Assembly: GCF_000725125.1 (NCBI RefSeq)
Contig: NZ_JFCB01000029.1
Span: 34,965 to 98,964, forward strand
Direction: 5' to 3'
From: Streptomyces toyocaensis
GTDB lineage: Bacteria > Actinomycetota > Actinomycetes > Streptomycetales > Streptomycetaceae
Length of the DNA stretch: 64,000 nucleotides
A program made the translations under genes and the position numbers. The notes beneath the pieces are model-generated. The model was not told the origin of the DNA and searched no databases. It worked only from the letters and a program-made list of their open reading frames with translations. Below are positions 7,995 to 16,799 of this stretch, piece after piece; position 1 is the stretch's first letter; each line of letters begins with the position of its first letter.

Positions 7995-8162
7995 CTACGC
8001 GCCTGTGGCGCCGTCCGGCTCCTGGAGGCGCGGCCGCAGGCGCTTCGCGCGCACGATGTCCGGATCGCGCGGGTCGAGGGACTCGGCGAGCGCCGACGTC
8101 TCTTCCGCGTACCGGCGGGACCGGGCCGGCCGTCGTGGTTTCTCGATCCGCGTCCGTCGCAT
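7995..8162 (-). CDS. Small basic hypothetical protein (55 aa)
   Basis: The frame from ATG 8162 encodes MRRTRIEKPRRPARSRRYAEET followed by SALAESLDPRDPDIVRAKR and ends DGATGA. A GGAGGG ribosome site lies 9-14 bases upstream of the ATG. The N-terminal half is very rich in Arg/Lys and the C-terminal half is mixed charge; there is no signal peptide, membrane segment or motif. It is divergent from uvrC, with 181 bases between the starts. The role is unknown. The ribosome site and the strict frame support a real gene, but its shortness keeps this tentative. Confidence 0.5.
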   Translation of the reverse strand: MRRTRIEKPRRPARSRRYAEETSALAESLDPRDPDIVRAKRLRPRLQEPDGATGA

Positions 8163-8330
8163 CCGATCAGCCCTCCGACTCGTGACCGCCCTCGTGGCCG
8201 CCTCCGTGCCCGTGCTCCGGTCGTCCGGAGGACGGACCCACCACCTTCCCGCTTCCCGACCGCCGTAACCCATCCGGGCCCGCCCGGGCTCCGGTGTCCA
8301 CAGCCCCGCCGCGGTGTCGGTCCCCGCCAG

Positions 8331-8336
8331 TAGGGT
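8331..8336 (+). promoter_or_regulatory. Candidate -10 element for a leaderless uvrC transcript
   Basis: TAGGGT ends seven bases before the uvrC ATG at 8344, which would start transcription at or next to the ATG. No good -35 is visible 16-18 bases upstream. The same bases contain AGGG and could instead act as a ribosome site. Confidence 0.35.
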
Positions 8337-8343
8337 GTGAGAC

Positions 8344-10428
8344 ATGGCCGACCCCTCCAGCTACCGCCCCAAACCGGGTGAGATCCCCGACTCGCCGGGG
8401 GTCTACCGGTTCCGCGACGAGCACCGCCGGGTGATCTACGTCGGAAAGGCGAAAAGCCTGCGCCAGCGCCTGGCGAACTACTTCCAGGACCTGTCCGGGC
8501 TGCACCCGCGCACCCGCTCGATGGTCACCACGGCCGCGTCCGTGGAGTGGACGGTGGTGTCCACCGAGGTCGAGGCGCTCCAGCTGGAGTACTCCTGGAT
8601 CAAGGAGTACGACCCCCGGTTCAACGTCAAGTACCGCGACGACAAGAGCTACCCGTACCTCGCGGTGACGATGAACGAGGAGTTCCCGCGCGTGCAGGTG
8701 ATGCGCGGTCAGAAGAAGAAGGGCGTCCGCTACTTTGGTCCCTACGCGCACGCGTGGGCGATCCGCGACACCGTGGACCTGATGCTGCGCGTCTTCCCGG
8801 TGCGCACCTGCTCGGCCGGCGTCTTCAAGAACGCCGCGCGCACCGGCCGCCCCTGTCTGCTCGGCTACATCGGCAAGTGCTCGGCGCCCTGCGTGGAGCG
8901 CATCCCCGCCGAGGACCACCGGGAACTGGCCGAGGAGTTCTGCGACTTCATGGCCGGCCGCACCGGCACCTACCTCCGCCGTCTGGAAGGACGGATGACA
9001 CAGGCCGCCGAGGAGATGGAGTACGAGCGGGCGGCGCGCCTGCGCGACGACATCGGCGCCCTGAGGAAGGCCATGGAGAAGAACGCGGTCGTGCTCGCCG
9101 ACGCGACCGACGCCGACCTGATCGCGGTCGCCGAGGACGAGCTGGAGGCAGCCGTCCAGATCTTCCACGTCCGCGGCGGACGCGTGCGCGGCCAGCGCGG
9201 CTGGGTCACCGACAAGGTCGAGGAGATCACCACGGGCGCCCTGGTCGAGCATGCCCTGCAGCAGCTCTACGGCGAGGAGACCGGCGACGCGGTCCCCCGG
9301 GAGGTCCTGGTCCCCGCCCTGCCGGACCCGCTGGAGCCGGTCCAGCAGTGGCTGACCGGACGCCGCGGCTCCGGCGTCTCCCTGCGCGTCCCGCAGCGCG
9401 GCGACAAGAAGGCCCTGATGGAGACCGTGGCGCGCAACGCCCAGCAGGCGCTCGTGCTGCACAAGACCAAGCGTGCCTCCGACCTCACCACACGCTCGCG
9501 CGCGCTGGAGGAGATCACCGACGCCCTGGGCCTGGACAGCGCCCCGCTGAGGATCGAGTGCTACGACATCTCGCACCTCCAGGGTGACGACGTGGTGGCC
9601 TCCATGGTCGTCTTCGAGGACGGGCTGGCCCGCAAGAGCGAGTACCGGCGCTTCCAGATCAAGGGCTTCGGGGGGCAGGACGACGTCCGGTCCATGCACG
9701 AGGTGATCACCCGCCGGTTCCGGCGCTACCTCGCGGAGAAGGAACGGACGGGGGAGTGGACCGACGGCGAGGATCCCGGTGCCGGGGACCCGGCCGGAGG
9801 CCTCGGCGAGCCGCCCGCGAGCACGCTGACCGAGGACGACGGCCGCCCCAGGCGCTTCGCCTACCCGCCGCAGCTCGTGGTGGTCGACGGTGGCGCCCCG
9901 CAGGTCGCGGCGGCCCAGCGCGCACTGGACGAGCTGGGCATCGACGACATCGCCGTGTGCGGTCTCGCCAAGCGGCTGGAGGAGGTCTGGCTGCCCGGGG
10001 ACGACGACCCCGTGGTGCTGCCCCGGACCAGCGAGGGCCTCTACCTGCTCCAGCGGGTCCGTGACGAGGCGCACCGCTTCGCGATCACCTATCAGCGCGC
10101 CAAGCGTGCCAAGCGCTTCCGCTCCAGCCCTCTGGACGACGTGCCGGGCCTCGGCGAGACCCGCAAGCAGGCGCTGATCAAGCACTTCGGTTCGTTGAAG
10201 AGGCTGCGATCGGCGACAATCGATCAGATCTGTGAGGTCCCGGGCATAGGCCGCAAGACGGCCGAGACCATCGCCGGGGCCCTCGCACGGACGGCACCCG
10301 CTCCCGCCGTGAACACGGCGACGGGCGAGATCATGGATGACACGGAAGAACCCGGGCAGGCGACGGGTTCTCCCGGGGAGCCCGTGTCGACGGGCGCCCC
10401 GGACGAACGACGGGGGCAGGAGCGATGA
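8344..10428 (+). CDS. uvrC: Excinuclease ABC subunit C (UvrC)
   Basis: The dual-incision nuclease of nucleotide excision repair, 694 residues. The N-terminal GIY-YIG domain (SPGVYRFRDEHRRVIYVGKAKSL, from about residue 18) makes the 3' cut. A UVR motif (EEMEYERAARLRDDIGALR) near residues 222-240 contacts UvrB. The RNase-H-like domain with VVVDGG near 513 makes the 5' cut, and a tandem helix-hairpin-helix (VPGLGETRKQAL, VPGIGRKTAETIAG) closes the conserved part. An acidic, Gly/Pro-rich insertion precedes the catalytic VVVDGG, and a disordered tail of about 40 residues follows the HhH. It is the first gene of a four-gene run in which each stop overlaps the next start. Confidence 0.97.
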   Translation: MADPSSYRPKPGEIPDSPGVYRFRDEHRRVIYVGKAKSLRQRLANYFQDLSGLHPRTRSMVTTAASVEWTVVSTEVEALQLEYSWIKEYDPRFNVKYRDDKSYPYLAVTMNEEFPRVQVMRGQKKKGVRYFGPYAHAWAIRDTVDLMLRVFPVRTCSAGVFKNAARTGRPCLLGYIGKCSAPCVERIPAEDHRELAEEFCDFMAGRTGTYLRRLEGRMTQAAEEMEYERAARLRDDIGALRKAMEKNAVVLADATDADLIAVAEDELEAAVQIFHVRGGRVRGQRGWVTDKVEEITTGALVEHALQQLYGEETGDAVPREVLVPALPDPLEPVQQWLTGRRGSGVSLRVPQRGDKKALMETVARNAQQALVLHKTKRASDLTTRSRALEEITDALGLDSAPLRIECYDISHLQGDDVVASMVVFEDGLARKSEYRRFQIKGFGGQDDVRSMHEVITRRFRRYLAEKERTGEWTDGEDPGAGDPAGGLGEPPASTLTEDDGRPRRFAYPPQLVVVDGGAPQVAAAQRALDELGIDDIAVCGLAKRLEEVWLPGDDDPVVLPRTSEGLYLLQRVRDEAHRFAITYQRAKRAKRFRSSPLDDVPGLGETRKQALIKHFGSLKRLRSATIDQICEVPGIGRKTAETIAGALARTAPAPAVNTATGEIMDDTEEPGQATGSPGEPVSTGAPDERRGQER

Positions 10429-11429
10429 CGGAGCACGAGACAGGGCCCGTGACGGAACAGGACGGGGCGCGGCAGCACACCGGTGGGGACGGAACCCGCC
10501 GGAGCGCCCGCCAGGACGACGGAGCACAGGTGACGACGGGCAAGGAAAACGCCGGGGTGCCCGAGGCGGGCATCCCCGAGCTGGTGATCATCTCCGGCAT
10601 GTCCGGGGCCGGCCGCTCGACGGCCGCGAAGTGTCTGGAGGACCTCGGCTGGTTCGTCGTCGACAACCTGCCGCCCGCGCTGATCCCCACCATGGTGGAG
10701 CTCGGCGCGCGCTCCCAGGGCAACGTGGCGCGGATCGCGGTCGTCGTCGACGTCCGCGGCCGCCGCTTCTTCGACAATCTGCGCGAGGCCCTCGCCGACC
10801 TCGACGTGCGCGGAGTGACGCGGCGGACCGTCTTCCTGGAGTCCTCAGACGAGGCCCTGGTGCGCCGCTTCGAGTCGGTGCGCCGCCCGCACCCCCTCCA
10901 GGGCGACGGCCGGATCGTGGACGGAATCGCCGCCGAGCGGGAGCTGCTGCGCGAGCTGCGCGGCGACGCCGACCTGGTGATCGACACCTCCAGCCTCAAC
11001 GTGCACGAGCTGCGCGCCAAGATGGACGCCCAGTTCGCCGGCGAGGAGGAGCCGGAGCTGCGCGCCACCGTCATGTCCTTCGGCTTCAAGTACGGCCTCC
11101 CGGTCGACGCCGACCTGGTCGTGGACATGCGGTTCCTGCCCAACCCGCACTGGGTCCCCGAGCTGCGCCCGTACACCGGCCTCAACGAGGAGGTGGCGTC
11201 GTACGTCTTCAACCAGCCCGGCGCCAAGGAGTTCCTCGACCGGTACGCCGAGATGCTGCGGCTGGTCGCAGCGGGCTACCGCCGTGAGGGCAAGCGCTAC
11301 GTGACCATCGCGGTCGGCTGCACCGGCGGCAAGCACCGCTCGGTCGCCATGTCGGAGAAGCTCGCCGCCCGGCTCGCCGCCGAGGGCGTGGAGACGGTGG
11401 TCGTCCACCGGGACATGGGACGGGAATGA
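10425..11429 (+). CDS. rapZ: RapZ/YvcJ-family RNase adapter and nucleotide-binding protein
   Basis: 334 residues. After a disordered N-terminal extension of about 50 residues, a P-loop reads GMSGAGRST at 58-66, with Arg where Walker A usually has Lys. The C-terminal domain keeps the family signature TIAVGCTGGKHRSVAMSEKLA. In Escherichia coli RapZ controls GlmS mRNA processing, and in Gram-positives the protein binds nucleotides; the Streptomyces role is not settled. Its ATG overlaps the uvrC stop (ATGA) and its own stop overlaps the yvcK start, indicating translational coupling. The rapZ-yvcK-whiA trio is conserved in Gram-positive bacteria. Confidence 0.95.
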   Translation: MTEHETGPVTEQDGARQHTGGDGTRRSARQDDGAQVTTGKENAGVPEAGIPELVIISGMSGAGRSTAAKCLEDLGWFVVDNLPPALIPTMVELGARSQGNVARIAVVVDVRGRRFFDNLREALADLDVRGVTRRTVFLESSDEALVRRFESVRRPHPLQGDGRIVDGIAAERELLRELRGDADLVIDTSSLNVHELRAKMDAQFAGEEEPELRATVMSFGFKYGLPVDADLVVDMRFLPNPHWVPELRPYTGLNEEVASYVFNQPGAKEFLDRYAEMLRLVAAGYRREGKRYVTIAVGCTGGKHRSVAMSEKLAARLAAEGVETVVVHRDMGRE

Positions 11430-12493
11430 CGCGACGCACTCCGCGGCTGAGCCGGCTGCGCAGAGCGGTCCCCGAGGGCCGCGCGGGCCGGCCGGTCGAG
11501 ACCCGTGGCGCGCGACCGCGCCGCCGAGGCACCCAGCCCAAGGTCGTCGCCCTCGGCGGCGGCATGGGCCTGTCGGCCTCGCTCGCCGCCCTGCGCCGGA
11601 TCACCGGCGACCTCACCGCCGTGGTCACCGTCGCCGACGACGGCGGCTCCAGCGGACGCCTGCGCGACGAACTGGGTGTGCTACCGCCCGGTGACCTGCG
11701 CAAAGCACTCGCCGCGCTGTGCGGTGACGACGACTGGGGCCAGACCTGGGCCCGCGTCATCCAGCACCGCTTCCAGTCCCAGGGCGATCTGCACGAGCAC
11801 GCGGTCGGCAACCTGCTCATCGTCGCCCTGTGGGAGCAGCTCGGCGACCACGTCCAGGCGCTGGACCTGGTGGGCCGGCTGCTCGGCGCGCACGGGCGGG
11901 TGCTGCCCATGTCCGCCGTGCCGCTGGAGCTCCAGGCCCTGGTCAGGGGCCACGACCCGGAGCGGCCCGAGGAGGTCGGCACGGTCCGCGGACAGGCCAC
12001 CGTCGCCCTCACCCCGGGCGAGGTGCAGTCCGTGCACCTCGTGCCGAACGACCCGCCCGCCGTCCCCGAAGCGGTGGAAGCGGTCCTCGACGCCGACTGG
12101 GTGGTGCTCGGGCCCGGCTCCTGGTTCTCCTCGGTCATCCCGCACCTCCTCGTGCCCGAACTGCTGGACGCCCTCATCGAGACGAAGGCGCGCCGGGTAC
12201 TCTCGCTGAACCTCGCACCGCAGCCGGGAGAAACCGAGGGCTTCTCTCCGCAGCGTCATTTGGAGGTTTTGGGACGACACGCCCCTAAACTCGCCCTGGA
12301 CGTGGTGCTGGCCGACGAGGCCGCCGTGCCCGACCGCGACTCCCTGACCGACGCCGCCAAGCGGTTCGGCGCCGCGGTCGAGCTGGCGCCGGTGGCCCGG
12401 CCCGACGGAAGCCCCCGGCACGACCCGGAGCTGCTGGCCGCCGCGTACGACCGTATTTTTCGGATGCATGGAAGGATCGGCCCATGGCGATGA
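11426..12493 (+). CDS. yvcK: YvcK/GlmR family (CofD-like) UDP-sugar-binding regulator
   Basis: 355 residues of the CofD-like Rossmann family. Visible motifs are VVALGGGMGLSASLAALR near residue 38 and VTVADDGGSSGRLRDELG, then HAVGNLLIVALWEQLGDH and VVLGPGSWFSSVIPHLLVPEL. The family binds UDP-GlcNAc and modulates cell-wall precursor supply and central-carbon adaptation in Bacillus and mycobacteria. A short Arg-rich N-terminal extension precedes the domain. It overlaps rapZ by 4 bases at the start and whiA by 10 bases at the end, so expression with both neighbours is expected. Confidence 0.95.
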   Translation: MTRRTPRLSRLRRAVPEGRAGRPVETRGARPRRRGTQPKVVALGGGMGLSASLAALRRITGDLTAVVTVADDGGSSGRLRDELGVLPPGDLRKALAALCGDDDWGQTWARVIQHRFQSQGDLHEHAVGNLLIVALWEQLGDHVQALDLVGRLLGAHGRVLPMSAVPLELQALVRGHDPERPEEVGTVRGQATVALTPGEVQSVHLVPNDPPAVPEAVEAVLDADWVVLGPGSWFSSVIPHLLVPELLDALIETKARRVLSLNLAPQPGETEGFSPQRHLEVLGRHAPKLALDVVLADEAAVPDRDSLTDAAKRFGAAVELAPVARPDGSPRHDPELLAAAYDRIFRMHGRIGPWR

Positions 12494-13473
12494 CGGCAGC
12501 GGTGAAGGACGAGATCAGCCGGCTCCCCGTCACCCGTACCTGCTGCAGGAAGGCGGAGGTCTCCGCCATTCTGCGGTTCGCCGGCGGCCTCCACCTGGTG
12601 AGCGGGCGCATTGTGATCGAGGCGGAGCTGGACACCGCGATGGCGGCCCGCCGCCTCAAGCGGGACATCCTGGAGATCTTCGGCCATGCCTCCGAACTGA
12701 TCGTGATGGCACCGGGCGGACTGCGCCGCGGTTCACGCTACGTCGTCCGGGTGGTCGCGGGAGGTGACCAGCTCGCCCGCCAGACCGGTCTGGTCGACGG
12801 CCGTGGCCGGCCGATCCGGGGTCTGCCCCCGCAGGTGGTCTCGGGGGCCACCTGTGACGCCGAGGCGGCCTGGCGCGGTGCCTTCCTGGCCCACGGCTCG
12901 CTCACCGAGCCGGGCCGCTCCTGCTCGCTCGAGGTGACCTGCCCCGGTCCCGAGGCGGCGCTCGCCCTGGTCGGCGCCGCCCGCCGGCTGCACATCGTCA
13001 GCAAGGCGCGCGAGGTGCGGGGCGTGGACCGCGTGGTGGTCCGTGACGGCGACGCGATCGGTGCGCTGCTCACCCGGCTCGGCGCGCACGAGTCGGTGCT
13101 GGCCTGGGAGGAGCGCCGGATGCGCCGCGAGGTGCGGGCCACGGCGAACCGGCTGGCCAACTTCGACGACGCGAACCTGCGCCGTTCGGCCAGGGCGGCC
13201 GTGGCCGCCGGTGCCCGGGTCCAGCGCGCCCTGGAGATCCTCGGCGACGACGTCCCCGAGCACCTCGCCGCCGCCGGCCGGCTGCGCATGGACCACAAGC
13301 AGGCCTCCCTGGAGGAGCTGGGCGCGCTGGCCGATCCGCCGCTCACCAAGGACGCCGTGGCCGGCCGGATCCGGCGGCTGCTGGCCATGGCCGACAAGCG
13401 CGCCTCCGACCTCGGCATCCCCGGCACGGAGGCCAACCTCAGCGAGGAACTGGCCGACAACCTCGTCGGCTGA
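12484..13473 (+). CDS. whiA: Sporulation transcription regulator WhiA
   Basis: 329 residues. WhiA has a degenerate LAGLIDADG homing-endonuclease-like N-terminal domain (RFAGGLHLVSGRIVIEAEL; CDAEAAWRGAFLAHGSL) joined to a C-terminal helix-turn-helix (SLEELGALADPPLTKDAVAGRIRRLL). In Streptomyces it acts with WhiB to stop aerial growth and start sporulation septation. ATG 12484 gives the family N-terminus AMTAAVKDEISRLPVTRTCCRKAE; ATG 12490 is an alternative two codons inside. A rho-independent-type hairpin follows the stop, ending the uvrC-rapZ-yvcK-whiA operon. Confidence 0.97.
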   Translation: MAMTAAVKDEISRLPVTRTCCRKAEVSAILRFAGGLHLVSGRIVIEAELDTAMAARRLKRDILEIFGHASELIVMAPGGLRRGSRYVVRVVAGGDQLARQTGLVDGRGRPIRGLPPQVVSGATCDAEAAWRGAFLAHGSLTEPGRSCSLEVTCPGPEAALALVGAARRLHIVSKAREVRGVDRVVVRDGDAIGALLTRLGAHESVLAWEERRMRREVRATANRLANFDDANLRRSARAAVAAGARVQRALEILGDDVPEHLAAAGRLRMDHKQASLEELGALADPPLTKDAVAGRIRRLLAMADKRASDLGIPGTEANLSEELADNLVG

Positions 13474-13489
13474 CGGCAGATCAGCGGAC

Positions 13490-13522
13490 CGGCGCCGGCG
13501 CCCACTTGGGTGGCCGGCGCCG
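13490..13522 (+). terminator. Terminator after whiA
   Basis: CGGCGCCGG (13490-13498) pairs with CCGGCGCCG (13514-13522), with additional CCAC/GTGG pairing inside, 16 bases after the whiA stop. Confidence 0.6.
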
Positions 13523-13618
13523 TGTGCGTGTGTCGTGGTGGCACCCTTGACTCGATCATGTTGTGTCATGAGCCTGGCATCTGTTCGCCGCTGTGGCGGA
13601 CCACTCTCTGGGGGGCTC

Positions 13619-16573
13619 ATGAGACACAGAGCGAGATCGATCCTCGCTGTCGGCACGCTCCTGATCGGCGGAGCGGGCTTCGCACCCATCGCCCAGGCAC
13701 AGCCCGCACACCCCGGGGCCTCCGGCTCGGAGGAGGTCAAGGTCTTCCGAGCCGACGTGACCCGGGAGCAGGTGCCCCTGCTCCTGGCCGCGGGGCAGGA
13801 CGGCCACGAACTCGGCGAGCAGGTGCCCGACAGGGGCACCGCCACCGTCGAGGTCTACCTCACCGACGGGCAGGCCGAGAAGCTGGAGAAGCAGGGCGTC
13901 GACCTCACCGAGCACACCCTGTCCGCCCGGGCGGAGAGCCGCGTCGAGGACGCCGCCGAGGGCGTGTTCCGCCCGTACGGCGGAAAGGGCGGCATCCAGG
14001 AGGAGATCCTCCGGACCGCACGGCAGCACCCCGGCCTCACCAAGGTCGTCTCCATCGGAAAGACGATCAAGGGGCAGGACATCCTCGCCCTGAAGCTCAC
14101 CAAGAAGGCCAAGAGGACCCGGGACGGATCGAAACCGGCCGTCCTCTACATGTCCAACCAGCACGCACGCGAGTGGATCACCCCGGAGATGACCCGGCGG
14201 CTGATGCACCACTACCTGGACGCGTACGGGACGGACAAGCGGATCAGGAGGATCGTCGACACCACGGAACTGTGGTTCGTCCTCTCCGCCAACCCCGACG
14301 GCTACGACCACACCTTCGCCGACGACGACAACCGCCTGTGGCGCAAGAACCTGCGGGACGTCAACGGCGACGGCGTCATCGGCACCGGCGACGGCGTCGA
14401 CCTCAACCGCAACTTCCCCTACAAGTGGGGCTACGACGACGAGGGGTCGTCCCCCAGCCCCACCAGCCAGACCTACCGCGGCGCGAGCCCGGGCTCCGAG
14501 CCCGAGACCAAGGCCGTCGACGCCTTCCAGAAGCGCATCGGCTTCACCTACGGCATCAACTACCACTCCGCCGCCGAACTCCTCCTCTACGGGGTCGGCT
14601 GGCAGGTGGCCACGCCGACCCCCGACGACGTCCTCTACGAGGCCCTCGCGGGCACGCCCGGCAACTCCGCGATCCCCGGCTACCACCCGCAGCTCTCCTC
14701 CGAGCTGTACACCACCAACGGCGAGGCGGACGGCCACGCGGCCAACGTCAACGGCATGGCGATGTTCACCCCCGAGATGTCGACCTGCCAGACCGCGTCC
14801 GAGGCCGACCCGGACGACGAGTGGAACCCGGGTGACTGCCGGTCGGGCTTCCACTTCCCCGACGACGAGAAGCTGATCCAGCAGGAGTTCGCCAAGAACG
14901 TCCCGTTCGCGCTCTCCGTCGCCGAGTCCGCCGCCCACCCCGACCGGCCGTCCTCCGCGGTCGGCCTGGAGGCCGCCGACTTCACCCCGGCCGCCTTCGG
15001 CACGTCGTACGCCCGCGGCGCCGGCCAGGAGGTCTCCGTCGTCGCGCGCAGGGCCGTGCGCGACAAGGAGCTGAAGTACCGGGTCGGCGGCGGCCGGACG
15101 CACGCCGTCGACCTCGGGCGCTGGCGGGGCGGCGAGCGGTACGGCGGCGAGGACAACCTCTACTTCGACGAGTACCGGGCCGTGGTGAGGCACGGCGGAC
15201 CCGGCGACGAGGTCGAGGTGTGGTTCACCGGCGAGGACCGCAGGGGCAGGAAGGTCTCCAGCGAGCACTTCACCTACACCGTCGCCGAACGGCCACGCGC
15301 GGACGTCCTCGTCGTCTCCGAGGAGGGCGCGAAGGCCACCCGGACGCAGACGTACGTCGACGCGCTCAGGGCGAACGGCCGCCGCGCGGCGGTCTGGGAC
15401 GTCGCCGAGCGGGGAGTCCCGGACGCGCTCGGCGTGCTGAGCCACTTCCGCACGGTCGTGCACCACACCGGTGCCGGCACCCCGGGCGTCGCCACCCAGC
15501 TCCAGCTCCGGGCCTTCCTCAACGAGGGCGGCCGGCTGATCGAGGCGGGGGAGCGGGCCGGCGGCAGCGTCGACCTCGGCGGCGGCACCCTGTCCGACGA
15601 CTTCAGCCAGTACTACCTGGGCGCCTACGGCCGCACCTCGACCCCCGGCGCCACCGCCTTCACCGGCTCCGGCGGACTGGGCGGCTTCACCGGCCCGCTC
15701 GCCGACGCGCCCGGCAACCCGCTGGACCGGGCCGGCACCTACGGCGTCACCTCCGACGAGCTGCCCGCCGCGCAGTACCCGCGGTTCGCGAGCGCCGGCG
15801 CCGGACAGTTCTCCGGGACGGTCAACCCCTACGGGCCCTACGCCGGTTCCCACATGGCGGCCGCCGTGCACACCGACGACGGCTACAAGCGCCTCACCCG
15901 CACCGTCGACCTCACGGGTGTCGCCGCCACCGAGCGGCCCGCCCTGAGCACCCGGCTGCTGTGGGACACCGAGCCCGGCTACGACCACGTCGTCGTCGAG
16001 GCGCACACCGCCGGCGCCGACGACTGGACGACCCTGCCCGAGGCCGGCGGAGCGACCCGCACCACCGTGCCGGCCGAGTGCGCGGCCGGGTTCTTCATGG
16101 GCGGGCACCCCTGGCTGGAGCACTACCTGACCCTCGCCGACGACGGCTGCGCCGCGACCGGCACCACCGGTTCCTGGAACAGCCTCACCGGTTCCTCCAG
16201 CGGCTGGCAGCAGGTGGACTTCGACCTGAGCGCCTACGCCGGGAAGACGGTCGAGGTCTCGATCGCCTATGTCACCGACCCGGGCAGCGGCGGCCACGGC
16301 GTCCTCGCCGACGAGGCCTCCCTGGTGGTCGGCGGCACGGCCACCGGGACGGAGGGCTTCGAGACCTCCCTCGGCGTCTGGAGGGTGTCCGGGCCGCCCG
16401 CGGGCAGCCCGGCCGTCCTGAAGGACTGGACACGCACCGGAGCGCTGTTCCGGACGTACGGAGCGGTCACCACCGACGACACCGTGCTGCTGGGCTTCGG
16501 TCTGGAGCACCTGGCCTCCGCGGCCGACCGGTCCGCACTGCTGAGGAAGGCGCTGGCGGCCCTCGACGGGTGA
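13619..16573 (+). CDS. Secreted M14 zinc carboxypeptidase with long C-terminal region
   Basis: 984 residues with a Sec signal peptide (MRHRARSILAVGTLLIGGAGFAPIAQA, cleavage before QPA). The peptidase domain keeps the zinc ligands H182-x-x-E185 (QHAREW) and H316 (NYHSAAELL), and the catalytic Glu386 in MFTPEMSTC, so it should be active. The roughly 600 residues beyond are not part of the peptidase. They contain a region (about 560-700) reading as a Rossmann/GATase-like segment (ADVLVVSEEGAKATRTQTYVDALR) and a beta-rich region like that of immune inhibitor A-type proteases near the end. ATG 13619 was preferred because the signal peptide starts there; ATG 13568 in frame would put 17 residues before it. 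It is probably a single-gene unit for extracellular peptide use. Confidence 0.9.
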   Translation: MRHRARSILAVGTLLIGGAGFAPIAQAQPAHPGASGSEEVKVFRADVTREQVPLLLAAGQDGHELGEQVPDRGTATVEVYLTDGQAEKLEKQGVDLTEHTLSARAESRVEDAAEGVFRPYGGKGGIQEEILRTARQHPGLTKVVSIGKTIKGQDILALKLTKKAKRTRDGSKPAVLYMSNQHAREWITPEMTRRLMHHYLDAYGTDKRIRRIVDTTELWFVLSANPDGYDHTFADDDNRLWRKNLRDVNGDGVIGTGDGVDLNRNFPYKWGYDDEGSSPSPTSQTYRGASPGSEPETKAVDAFQKRIGFTYGINYHSAAELLLYGVGWQVATPTPDDVLYEALAGTPGNSAIPGYHPQLSSELYTTNGEADGHAANVNGMAMFTPEMSTCQTASEADPDDEWNPGDCRSGFHFPDDEKLIQQEFAKNVPFALSVAESAAHPDRPSSAVGLEAADFTPAAFGTSYARGAGQEVSVVARRAVRDKELKYRVGGGRTHAVDLGRWRGGERYGGEDNLYFDEYRAVVRHGGPGDEVEVWFTGEDRRGRKVSSEHFTYTVAERPRADVLVVSEEGAKATRTQTYVDALRANGRRAAVWDVAERGVPDALGVLSHFRTVVHHTGAGTPGVATQLQLRAFLNEGGRLIEAGERAGGSVDLGGGTLSDDFSQYYLGAYGRTSTPGATAFTGSGGLGGFTGPLADAPGNPLDRAGTYGVTSDELPAAQYPRFASAGAGQFSGTVNPYGPYAGSHMAAAVHTDDGYKRLTRTVDLTGVAATERPALSTRLLWDTEPGYDHVVVEAHTAGADDWTTLPEAGGATRTTVPAECAAGFFMGGHPWLEHYLTLADDGCAATGTTGSWNSLTGSSSGWQQVDFDLSAYAGKTVEVSIAYVTDPGSGGHGVLADEASLVVGGTATGTEGFETSLGVWRVSGPPAGSPAVLKDWTRTGALFRTYGAVTTDDTVLLGFGLEHLASAADRSALLRKALAALDG

Positions 16574-16799
16574 CACCGCACGTCGACGGAGACCGGCGAT
16601 ACGTGGCGGAATGGGGTGAGAAGGGGTCACCGGGAAGGGCGGTCCGTACCCTACTGACGGGTACGAACCGCCCTGCCGGGTATGGGGCAACTCGATGTCA
16701 CGACCGGGGCCCCGGAGAGGTAGGGTCGACAGTGGTCGGGGACATCCCAAATACAGCTCGCCGGCGTCACAGCCGGCGTACCAACGAGGAGATCGGTTC

